This document shows positions 18,276 through 25,951 of a DNA stretch of 60,158 nt, piece after piece. Below the pieces are notes generated by a model, which saw nothing but the letters and a program-made list of their open reading frames with translations, did not search any database and was not told the DNA's origin. The DNA comes from CAZJCK01 sp964544635 (lineage in GTDB: Bacteria > Zixibacteria > MSB-5A5 > GN15 > FEB-12). The stretch is from NCBI GenBank assembly GCA_964544635.1, contig CAZJCK010000010.1, forward strand, positions 1 through 60,158, given 5' to 3'. The translations under genes were made by a program, and so were the position numbers. Every line of letters starts with the position of its first letter. Positions within the stretch are counted from its first letter, which is position 1.

Positions 18276-19463
18276 ATGATTTCGACAGGGATGTCATATC
18301 GACGGCCGCTGGTCGTGCTGGTTCTCTTGTTCACCGCCCTCTTTCTGGGCGGGTGCGGCGAAGAATATGTCAGTGTACCCGACCGCGGCCCCACCGGACC
18401 GGGTGGCAGCGGCGGTAACGGTGGTGGCAGCACCCCCAACTGGCCGGTCGGGCCGTTGAGCCTGGAACTGGCGACGGAAGCGATCCAGATCGACTACGAC
18501 AACACCAACGGCAAAACGAGCGTGATCGTGCAGTTCGTCGTTCGAGACTCGCTCGGTCGACCGGGCGAAGAGGACGATGTCACCGTGGAGTTGCTCATCG
18601 ATGGTGACGCGCTGGATGAGGAGTCGCTGCTGGAGGGGACATCGCAAAAGCTCGATTCCGACATGCTGCTGTACCTGGTGCTCGATGCCTCATACTCGAT
18701 GCTGTTGCACACGCCGCCGGCGTTCGATCGCATGAAACAGGAAGCACGAACCCTGGTTGCAACCGGAACCAGCATGTGGGCCAACCGCCAGGGACAGTTT
18801 CTCTGGCGCGTCATCTGGTTCGACGAAAAGCTGAAAGTCTCGCCCGATATTTCCAGCAGCAACTGGACGGCTGCCGATATCCTGGCAATACCCGAACCGT
18901 CGTCCGGCACGGCGACTAAACTGTACGGCGCGGTTGACTTTGCCGCCAAGCAGATGGCCTTCACCTATGCCTCGGGCATCGCTGCGGGGCAGCGCGACCG
19001 CCAGGTGATGGTGGTGCTCTCCGACGGTAAGGATAACTACAGCTACTTCAATAACGGCGGCACCCCGACCGATACAACGCTGCCCAACGGCCGGCCGTAT
19101 GCAGTGCGCGGTTACGGTTCTGTTAATCTCGATGGTCTCATTACGACTATTGAAAGCAATCCACAGGCGCTGGTTTATGTGCTGGGATTGGGGTCGGACG
19201 TCGACGACGCTGAGTTGCAGGCGATCGCCGATGCCGGCAACGGCCGCTATTTCAAGGATGATTCCGGCAGCGATGTCAATTCGCTGTTTGACTCCGTTGC
19301 AACTGAGCTGACCACCATTCAGACTTTCGGCGCCGAGATGCCGCTGCCGGCCGGGAACTACACGTTCGAGGTCGTGGTGCAGGCAACGTCGGATATGGGC
19401 AAATCGGCTCGCAAGAGTTTCCAATTCCACGCCGGAGACAACAGCGCCGGGCTGATCGAATGA
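18276..19463 (+). CDS. VWA-domain lipoprotein
   Basis: A 395-residue exported lipoprotein: hydrophobic signal, lipobox LGGC (about residue 27), then a Gly/Pro-rich linker, a beta-rich segment and a von Willebrand A domain (about 130-345). The metal-binding MIDAS is visible as DASYS and later VVLSDGKDN. VWA domains bind protein partners through Mg2+. GGAGAA precedes ATG 18276 by six bases. Upstream, GTTGA-CGT-TCAAC (18175-18187) is a small palindrome. Neighbours give no pathway; a surface adhesion or envelope role is inference. Confidence 0.85.
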   Translation: MISTGMSYRRPLVVLVLLFTALFLGGCGEEYVSVPDRGPTGPGGSGGNGGGSTPNWPVGPLSLELATEAIQIDYDNTNGKTSVIVQFVVRDSLGRPGEEDDVTVELLIDGDALDEESLLEGTSQKLDSDMLLYLVLDASYSMLLHTPPAFDRMKQEARTLVATGTSMWANRQGQFLWRVIWFDEKLKVSPDISSSNWTAADILAIPEPSSGTATKLYGAVDFAAKQMAFTYASGIAAGQRDRQVMVVLSDGKDNYSYFNNGGTPTDTTLPNGRPYAVRGYGSVNLDGLITTIESNPQALVYVLGLGSDVDDAELQAIADAGNGRYFKDDSGSDVNSLFDSVATELTTIQTFGAEMPLPAGNYTFEVVVQATSDMGKSARKSFQFHAGDNSAGLIE

Positions 19464-19509
19464 TCAATCCGACGCTGCTTCATTCGGGCGAATAACACAG
19501 AAGAAGATG

Positions 19510-20616
19510 CTACGGCCGGTTGCCGTTCTGCGGCGCCGGCTTTCTCAATTTCTTTACATCCGATGTACTGGTCGGGTGACCGAAGTACTGGACATTCTCC
19601 TGCAAGTGCAGGTACTTCTCTTTCGGGATATCGTTCTGCCACTGGCCGCCGAGCATGGCGCCGCCGGTCACGAGCATGAACAGGCCAACGATCGTCGCCG
19701 CCACCCAGCGTCCGCTCCAGCGTTTTTTCCCAACCATTGTTTCCAGGTGCAGCGTATCGGCAACCGGGCAACTGTCGACACAGTTCATGCAGGCAGTGCA
19801 CTCGTCAGAAATGACCGTTTGCACTGTATCGACCTTGATCATCGACGGACACACTTTTGCGCACTTGCCGCAGTCGATACAGCTGATCGGGTTGCGCTTG
19901 ATCTTGCTCGGGCTGAACAGCGATGTGATTCCCAGCAGGGCGCCGTAGGGACAAAGGTAACGGCACCAGAAGTTGCGAAAGACGATACTCAAAAGGAAGA
20001 GCGCGCCGGTCACGATGAGGGCGAAGCGCGAGATGTCGGCAAAAAAGTAGTACATCTTCACGTCGGCCATCAGGTTGTACGGCGTACCCAAAAACTGCTC
20101 GAGTGCAAACGTGTTCATCAGGAAGAAGATCGAGTAAACGAAGAACGCCAGCAGCAGGTACTTGACACTGCGCAGCGGATAATCGAGCCAGCGCGGCATC
20201 CGAATCTGCCGACCGAACAGCTTGTTGCCCAGATCGCCGAACACCTCCGATAGAAACCCGACCGGGCAGAGCCAGGAACAGAACGACTTGCCAATTGCCA
20301 GCGAAACCAGGATGATAGCGCTGAGTATGAACAGGCCGGCCGGATGAAACGGATGAATCTGGCCGGAAAGAAAGAAGTAGTACAGGCTCATCAGCGAGCT
20401 GATGGGGAGGAAACCGTCGACTCCCGGCGGCCGCTCGACGAACGTCGCTGTGCCGCCCGATTCCAGGTAGCTGACGAAGAAATGAAACTCGACGCCGATC
20501 CAGATGCACAGGAGGGAAAACGCGATCTGCACGCCCAGCCTGATCTTCTGCACCGGCTTGTGGTAGTTGCGCCGGACCTTGGGTTTATCCTGTTGCGTCA
20601 TGGTTGTCGTAGCCAT
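19510..20616 (-). CDS. Membrane polyferredoxin (NapH/CcoG-like)
   Basis: A 368-residue inner-membrane electron-transfer protein with about five to six helices. Two membrane CxxxCP motifs (CSWLCPVG, CRYLCPYG) and two soluble [4Fe-4S] motifs (CIDCGKCAKVCP, CTACMNCVDSCP) are intact, as in NapH, NosR C-terminal domains and CcoG. It probably passes electrons from quinol or cytosolic donors to the neighbouring ferredoxin or a periplasmic acceptor. ATG 20616 is chosen after GAGG. It lies 18 bases behind the ferredoxin gene in the same operon. Confidence 0.88.
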   Translation of the reverse strand: MATTTMTQQDKPKVRRNYHKPVQKIRLGVQIAFSLLCIWIGVEFHFFVSYLESGGTATFVERPPGVDGFLPISSLMSLYYFFLSGQIHPFHPAGLFILSAIILVSLAIGKSFCSWLCPVGFLSEVFGDLGNKLFGRQIRMPRWLDYPLRSVKYLLLAFFVYSIFFLMNTFALEQFLGTPYNLMADVKMYYFFADISRFALIVTGALFLLSIVFRNFWCRYLCPYGALLGITSLFSPSKIKRNPISCIDCGKCAKVCPSMIKVDTVQTVISDECTACMNCVDSCPVADTLHLETMVGKKRWSGRWVAATIVGLFMLVTGGAMLGGQWQNDIPKEKYLHLQENVQYFGHPTSTSDVKKLRKPAPQNGNRP

Positions 20617-20634
20617 CACACACCTCGATGTCTG

Positions 20635-21405
20635 CTATTCGCTTGCTGCCTGTCGTTGCCCGGATGGAACCTGTTGGATGGAAATGGCGCCGTTGATACC
20701 GACGGTGTGCACCTCGAGAAAGGCCTCGCATCCGACCTGATGTGCCGCCTGCACCGCCGCCTGGGCGATACCGCCGCAGCACGGCACTTCCATCTTCAGC
20801 ACCGTCACACGGCGCGGTGCCGCTATCGCGAAGATCTGCTTGAATTTCTCGAAGTAGGCGTTGAGGTCGTCCAGCTTGGGACAACCGACCAGCACGGCGC
20901 GATTGGCGAGGTAGCGGTTGTGGAAGTCGGGTACGGCGAACGGTACGCAGTCGGCGCAGATTACCAGATCGGCGTTCTGCAGATACGGCGCGTGCGGCGG
21001 CACCAGGTGCAACTGCACCGGCCACTGGCGCAGTTGCGACACCGTCGCCTCGCCTTTTGAATCGGTTGGTTCCTGCGGTACATCGAAGGTCTGTGCCCGC
21101 GAGCCGGGGCAGCCGCCGCCGTGGGCAGCCGCCGGCATCGATTCGGTGTGCAGCTTCATCTTCTGCCGGGCCAGGTGCCGATCGACGGCATTCTGGTCGT
21201 AATCGGCTGCGTCCCGCTTTTCAATGGTGATGGCGCCGGCGTGGCAATCGCCGAGGCAGGCACCCAGGCCATCGCAATAAGTCTCACTGATCAACTTCGC
21301 CTTGCCGTTGATAATCTGGATCGCCCCCTCGGCGCAGGCGGTCACGCAATCGCCGCAACCGTCACATTTGCTCTCGTCGATACGGACGATATTTCGAACC
21401 GGCAT
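20635..21405 (-). CDS. 4Fe-4S ferredoxin-type protein with CCGG C-terminus
   Basis: A 256-residue cytosolic iron-sulfur protein. Residues 1-60 carry a complete cluster motif at C14, C17, C20, C24, then C44, C50, C54 where Leu47 replaces the expected second cysteine, so the second site may hold a [3Fe-4S] or use an outside ligand. The C-terminal half has VLVGCPKLDD and VPCCGG, typical of a family found with Crp/Fnr regulators in anaerobes. AAGGAG lies six bases before the start. A Crp/Fnr-type operator sits 65 bases upstream. It is probably co-transcribed with the polyferredoxin; the redox partner is unknown. Confidence 0.82.
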   Translation of the reverse strand: MPVRNIVRIDESKCDGCGDCVTACAEGAIQIINGKAKLISETYCDGLGACLGDCHAGAITIEKRDAADYDQNAVDRHLARQKMKLHTESMPAAAHGGGCPGSRAQTFDVPQEPTDSKGEATVSQLRQWPVQLHLVPPHAPYLQNADLVICADCVPFAVPDFHNRYLANRAVLVGCPKLDDLNAYFEKFKQIFAIAAPRRVTVLKMEVPCCGGIAQAAVQAAHQVGCEAFLEVHTVGINGAISIQQVPSGQRQAASE

Positions 21406-21469
21406 TGGCTTCTCCTTTCCGTCATTCGCTTATGCACTGAAAGGATCGCCAATATCCCGTTTGGCGGCC

Positions 21470-21483
21470 TTGACCAAAGTCAA
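21470..21483 (-). promoter_or_regulatory. Crp/Fnr-type operator TTGAC-N4-GTCAA
   Basis: A perfect 5-4-5 palindrome lies between the Crp/Fnr gene and the ferredoxin gene. The regulator encoded next to it has an Fnr-like recognition helix (ETLSR), which fits TTGA-type half-sites. No strong -10 is seen at the class II spacing. Confidence 0.7.
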
Positions 21484-21488
21484 ACCGG

Positions 21489-22166
21489 CTAGAATTTTTC
21501 GCCCTCGGCGATCATTTTGAGACGGGCCGGATCGAGGATTTCAATGCCGTCACGACTCTCCTCGATGACGCCTAAATTCTTGAGTTTCTTGAGGGTACGC
21601 GACAGCGTCTCGGAGATCGTGCCCAGCTCGCGAGCCAGCTCGGTCTTGCTCACCGGCAATTCGAATTGTCGGCTGTCATTGGCCCTGGCCTGAGTGAGCA
21701 GATAGGTAGCCAGCCGCGCCGGGACATCCTTGAGCGACAGGTTTTCCAGCTTGACCGTGAACTCGCGCAACCAGGCTGACAGGCCGCCGATAATCTTGAG
21801 CGCCACCGTCGGCTGTTCTTTCACCACCTCGACAAAGGCGCCTTTGGGGAAAAACGCCACCACCGAGTCCTCGGTGGCGATGCAATTGGCCGGATAGACG
21901 CGGCCCTTGAAGATGGCGGCCTCGGCAAACATCTGTCCGGGCGTAATCCGGTGCAGCGTGAACTCGCGGCCCTCGGCTGACGACTTGTAAATTCGCATGC
22001 TCCCGGACAAAAGGACAAAGAACCCCTCGGCCGGGTCCCCCTCGAGAAAAAGCACCTGGCCCCGCGCCAGCTCGCGAAAGCCGACAATTCGGTGCAGGGC
22101 ATCGATTTCCGCCTGATCCAGCTCGCTGAACAACGCCGACCGATGGAGTAACTCAATGTGGGGCAC
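21489..22166 (-). CDS. Crp/Fnr-family transcriptional regulator
   Basis: A 225-residue regulator: cyclic-nucleotide-binding-like beta barrel (about 5-120), dimer helix, and a winged HTH (about 150-220) with recognition helix SETLSRTLKKL, the Fnr E--SR pattern. Only one Cys is present (PANC), so an Fnr [4Fe-4S] sensor is excluded; a haem sensor of the HcpR/Dnr kind or a ligand sensor is possible. GTG 22166 follows AGGAG by seven bases and is favoured over 22229. It precedes the two iron-sulfur genes on the same strand and probably controls them. Confidence 0.88.
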   Translation of the reverse strand: MPHIELLHRSALFSELDQAEIDALHRIVGFRELARGQVLFLEGDPAEGFFVLLSGSMRIYKSSAEGREFTLHRITPGQMFAEAAIFKGRVYPANCIATEDSVVAFFPKGAFVEVVKEQPTVALKIIGGLSAWLREFTVKLENLSLKDVPARLATYLLTQARANDSRQFELPVSKTELARELGTISETLSRTLKKLKNLGVIEESRDGIEILDPARLKMIAEGEKF

Positions 22167-22372
22167 GCAACGTCTCCTCTCTCCCGGACAACCGGGCGGT
22201 AAGATAGGTAAACCGCCCTGATAGCGCAACGAATCCGCCTTCCCGGCGCCAGGCTTGACAAGGCAACGGGAATGCTCTTTGTTAGTATAAGCAGAAACCT
22301 GTTACCGCTTTTTCGCCCCCTGTGATCCATTCGCAGCCCGTGTTAAAGCCAATCCATAAGAAGGAGCATCTC

Positions 22373-23146
22373 ATGTCACTCCATACTCGCGCCCGTCATG
22401 CCGTACTTGCCGTAGCCGCTGCCGCCTTCGCGACCGCGTCGGTCAGCCCCGTTTTTGCCCAGGGTCCCGCCGCGACGGCGCCGCAACAACAACTCGATCC
22501 GGAGCGCGTCGGCCCGATGATTCAGGCCACGATCGGTAACCGATTCGGCTCCGACCTCGTCGTCGGCGACCGGGTCGTGTATTCGGCGATGCAGCAGACC
22601 GGTCAAAAGGTGACGATGACACTTGAAGTGACTGACCGCGAAGCCGACGTGATATCGATTGTTGAAGAAGCACCCGGCGAGGGCCAGGCGGTGCTCAATA
22701 TCAATCTGAAGACCGGTAAACTAATCGCGGCCAAGCTGATCAGCACGGATGGCGAAGAAATACCGATCACCCTGACGAGTGACGAAGAGATGAAACCGGT
22801 CAAGGACAGCCTGTCGCAGATGGCGAGTGGTCAGATGCCGTTCAGCATTCCCGCCTGGACGATTGCCGAGGCTGCCGAAACGGTGGCTGTCGGCGGCGAC
22901 AGCCTGTCATGCAACGCCGTGGTACCGGACCTGACCGACCCGACCCTGGCCCAACTGCCGGCCATGCAGAAAGAACAGATGGCATCGATGCTCAAGATTT
23001 ATTCGCATAACGATGTACCGCGGTTGATTCCGTTCCCGGTTGCAATGATGAGCCTGGCGATGCCGGAAGCGCTGGCCACTCTTGAAGGTGGCCTGGTCAA
23101 AACGATGGGGATGGAGCTGGTTGAGTTTACGCGCGGCGAGCGCTGA
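22373..23146 (+). CDS. Secreted protein of unknown function
   Basis: A 257-residue protein with a clear Sec signal peptide ending near PVFAQ. The mature part is soluble, acidic and rich in beta-strand-like segments; no family is recognised. ATG 22373 follows AAGGAG by six bases; the frame extends to 22322. It diverges from the Crp/Fnr gene. Its TGA abuts the stop of the convergent kinase gene with no spacer. Confidence 0.75.
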   Translation: MSLHTRARHAVLAVAAAAFATASVSPVFAQGPAATAPQQQLDPERVGPMIQATIGNRFGSDLVVGDRVVYSAMQQTGQKVTMTLEVTDREADVISIVEEAPGEGQAVLNINLKTGKLIAAKLISTDGEEIPITLTSDEEMKPVKDSLSQMASGQMPFSIPAWTIAEAAETVAVGGDSLSCNAVVPDLTDPTLAQLPAMQKEQMASMLKIYSHNDVPRLIPFPVAMMSLAMPEALATLEGGLVKTMGMELVEFTRGER

Positions 23147-25951
23147 TCAGTGTAGCGATTCAATCGCAGACTGGATAAAGTTACTTTCAAGCGGGTACGG
23201 CGCATGTCGTGCCCGCTCTTTTATATCTGCCAGCATCTGCCGACCTTCACCGCGCAACGCGGCATCCGACTGCGACGCGAGTGACACTGCCAGCAGCCGT
23301 CGTATCGGCAGTTCCAGCCAGGTTCCTTCGCCGCGACGAACACCCTGGCGCAGTTGCTCGATGGCGCCGGTATCGTCCTGTTGCGCGGCCATGGCAGCGA
23401 GGTGCATGTCGGCCATCAACACGATCTCATCGAACCGTCCCGGCATCGCAACATTCCGGGCGGCGACAAAGCACGACCGGGCGGAGACATACTCGCGGCT
23501 GTGATAGCGCACCAGCCCGTGGTAGTAGCGCGCCACTGCTTCCTCCCAGGCAAACGTGCCGCCGGCGGCCATGGCGGTTGCATCGGTCAACAAGCGCTGC
23601 GCCTGGCGACCGTCACCACGAAGAAACTTCCCCCAGCCCTTCATAATGAACGCGAGTGACAGGAATCCTTTCTGCCCGCTCTCGACACCCGCTTCCTCAG
23701 CTTCAACCGCCGCCGCATAACCGTCGTCGCAGCGCCCGAGGCAATACAGCGTTTCGGCGAGATTGGAAAGCACCATCGCCAGGTAGCCGGTATCGCCCAG
23801 CCGCCTGATACCTTCGGCGCCGCGCTCGAACGATTTGAGCGCCGCCGCAAACTCGCCCATGCGCCGCAGCGCCAGCCCGAGATTGTTGATGGCGCCGGTC
23901 ATACTCCGCTCTTCACCCAGCTCCTCCCAGATCGCCATCGCCCGCTTATAGTAGCTGTGCTCGGTGCGCACGTTGTGCTTGCCGACACGACCGAAGTAGG
24001 TGGCGGCAATAGCGGTCAGTATCGACGCCTCTCGCGAGCGATTCTTCGCGTCGCGCGCCAGCGTGAGCGCAGACTCAAACAGCTTGCGGGCGCGATCGGC
24101 CGCGCCGCTGTTGAGATAGATCCAGCCCATGTATTGCAGGGCCGGTATGGCGAGGGACAGGTTCCCGAGCCGGCTGCACAGTTTCATGATCTCCTCGAAC
24201 AACGACTCGGCTCCCTCGAGACGTCCCTGCACCTTGTGCACCAGCAGCAATTCCGAGCGGGCCGCGATTTCGCCTTCTACATTGCCTATCCCTTTGGAGA
24301 TGGCGATCGCTTCTTCGAGATGGTCCCGTGCTCGATCATACTGTGCCACATAAGCGAGATTGCGGCCAAGCTCCACCAGCGCATGCGCCTGGTCCGGCTT
24401 GAAACCGCGCTTGCGGGCGTCGGCCGTTACCCGCTGCAACTCCTCCAGGGCGCGGTTCATTTCGGCACGGTGGGTAAAGATCCGGGCGCGGCCAATTCGT
24501 GCCGCCAGCAGCGACGGTTCGATCTCGAGCGCTCGCTGGAACAGGCCAAGCGACGTTTCCACATCCGACTTGTTCTGCTTGTGCTCGAACATGTACTTTC
24601 CGCGCAGGTAAAACTCGTATGCCCTCGGGTCGTTTGCCTCAGGCCGCCCGGCCCCGGTCGCGATGCGCACGCCGGAACTCACACTGAGCGCATTCAATAT
24701 CCCCTCCGCCAGCGCCTCCTTGATGTATGGTATGTTGTCGGTCGCTTCCTCCCACCGGTTGGACCAGATTGTTTCTTCGCCTGCCACGTCGACAAGTTGC
24801 GCCGATACCCGGACCCGGTCTTGCCAACGGTGCAGCGATCCGTCAAGCACCAGGGTAGCGTCGAGGGCACGGGCAATTTCCTCAAAACCGAGATCAGACT
24901 GCTTGTAGGCGAGAATACGTCGCATCGGCACAACGCGAAGCGTTCCAACTCGCGCCAGGTCGATAATCAGGTCCTCGGTGATACCATAGCTAAGGTAATC
25001 GTCGTCGGGCGCGCCGAGGTTGCGAAGGCAGAGCACGGCGAGGCAGGCTGACGTGGCGCCGGTCGGCGCTGAACCGACGATCGTCGGTGCCGTGATCGGA
25101 TCACCGTCGTGCAGTCGCTTTAAATCGGCCGCAAACGCGGTCACCGTGGAGTAGCGCTGGTCAGGCTGCTTGGCGAGGGCGCGGTCGAGAACGGTCCGGC
25201 AGCCGCCCGGCAGGTCCGGTACCAGGTCGGTGACGGGGCGCGGCCGGTCGTGGGCTATGGCGTACAACGTCGCCGGTGCATAGCCGCGGGCAAACGGATT
25301 GACGCCGGCCAGCAATTCGTACATCAGAATGCCCAGCGCAAAGATATCGGCCCGCTGGTCGATTTCTTTCCCCTCCGCCTGTTCCGGCGACATGTAGTTG
25401 GCGGTACCGACCGCAGTGCCGTGCTCGGTTATGTGCATATCTTTCAGTACCCGGGCAAGGCCGAAGTCAAGTATGGTAACGTGATCGTTTTCACCAAGCA
25501 GGATATTGCCCGGCTTGAGGTCGCGGTGCACGATGCCGGCAGCATGGGCCACCTCAAGACCGCCGCAAATGCGCAACAGAATTGCCACTGCCCGCGCAAG
25601 CGACACCGGTTCGGTATCGATGAGGTGGCGCAACGGCCGGCCGTCGACATACTCCATGGCGTAGTACGGTCGCCCGGCATACTCCCCGACTTCGTACACC
25701 TGCACGATGTGTGGGTGATCGAGCGACGCCGCCGCTTTCGCTTCGCGTTCGAACCGCTGCCGCGCGGTGCCATCGGATGCATAATCCGCGCGCAGGAACT
25801 TGAGGGCAACGCGACGGTCGGATTCGAGGTCGTCGCACGCATACACCTCGCCCATCCCGCCCCAGCCGATCTTCTGGTTGAGACGATAGCGACCGACCTG
25901 CAATCCGGGAGCAAGAACGCAATAGGTCTCGGTTTGATCATTGTGCGTCAT
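23147..25951 (-). CDS. Ser/Thr protein kinase with TolB-N-like and TPR domains
   Basis: A 934-residue cytosolic kinase. Residues ~20-290 form a complete Hanks-type domain: glycine loop IGWGGMGEVY, Lys51, HRDLKPGN (Asp144), DFG (Asp162), and SPEQ. Residues ~300-430 resemble the TolB N-terminal/adenylate-cyclase accessory domain (LSYGITEDLIIDLARV). The rest is TPR-like repeats. No membrane helix is seen. Its start overlaps the end of the upstream kinase gene by 14 bases, so it is the third gene of the sigma-kinase-kinase operon. Targets are unknown. Confidence 0.93.
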   Translation of the reverse strand: MTHNDQTETYCVLAPGLQVGRYRLNQKIGWGGMGEVYACDDLESDRRVALKFLRADYASDGTARQRFEREAKAAASLDHPHIVQVYEVGEYAGRPYYAMEYVDGRPLRHLIDTEPVSLARAVAILLRICGGLEVAHAAGIVHRDLKPGNILLGENDHVTILDFGLARVLKDMHITEHGTAVGTANYMSPEQAEGKEIDQRADIFALGILMYELLAGVNPFARGYAPATLYAIAHDRPRPVTDLVPDLPGGCRTVLDRALAKQPDQRYSTVTAFAADLKRLHDGDPITAPTIVGSAPTGATSACLAVLCLRNLGAPDDDYLSYGITEDLIIDLARVGTLRVVPMRRILAYKQSDLGFEEIARALDATLVLDGSLHRWQDRVRVSAQLVDVAGEETIWSNRWEEATDNIPYIKEALAEGILNALSVSSGVRIATGAGRPEANDPRAYEFYLRGKYMFEHKQNKSDVETSLGLFQRALEIEPSLLAARIGRARIFTHRAEMNRALEELQRVTADARKRGFKPDQAHALVELGRNLAYVAQYDRARDHLEEAIAISKGIGNVEGEIAARSELLLVHKVQGRLEGAESLFEEIMKLCSRLGNLSLAIPALQYMGWIYLNSGAADRARKLFESALTLARDAKNRSREASILTAIAATYFGRVGKHNVRTEHSYYKRAMAIWEELGEERSMTGAINNLGLALRRMGEFAAALKSFERGAEGIRRLGDTGYLAMVLSNLAETLYCLGRCDDGYAAAVEAEEAGVESGQKGFLSLAFIMKGWGKFLRGDGRQAQRLLTDATAMAAGGTFAWEEAVARYYHGLVRYHSREYVSARSCFVAARNVAMPGRFDEIVLMADMHLAAMAAQQDDTGAIEQLRQGVRRGEGTWLELPIRRLLAVSLASQSDAALRGEGRQMLADIKERARHAPYPLESNFIQSAIESLH

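Noticed and set aside
22255..22288. TTGACA with TAGTAT as a promoter of the secreted protein.
   Set aside because: The spacing is 22 bases, too long for sigma70.
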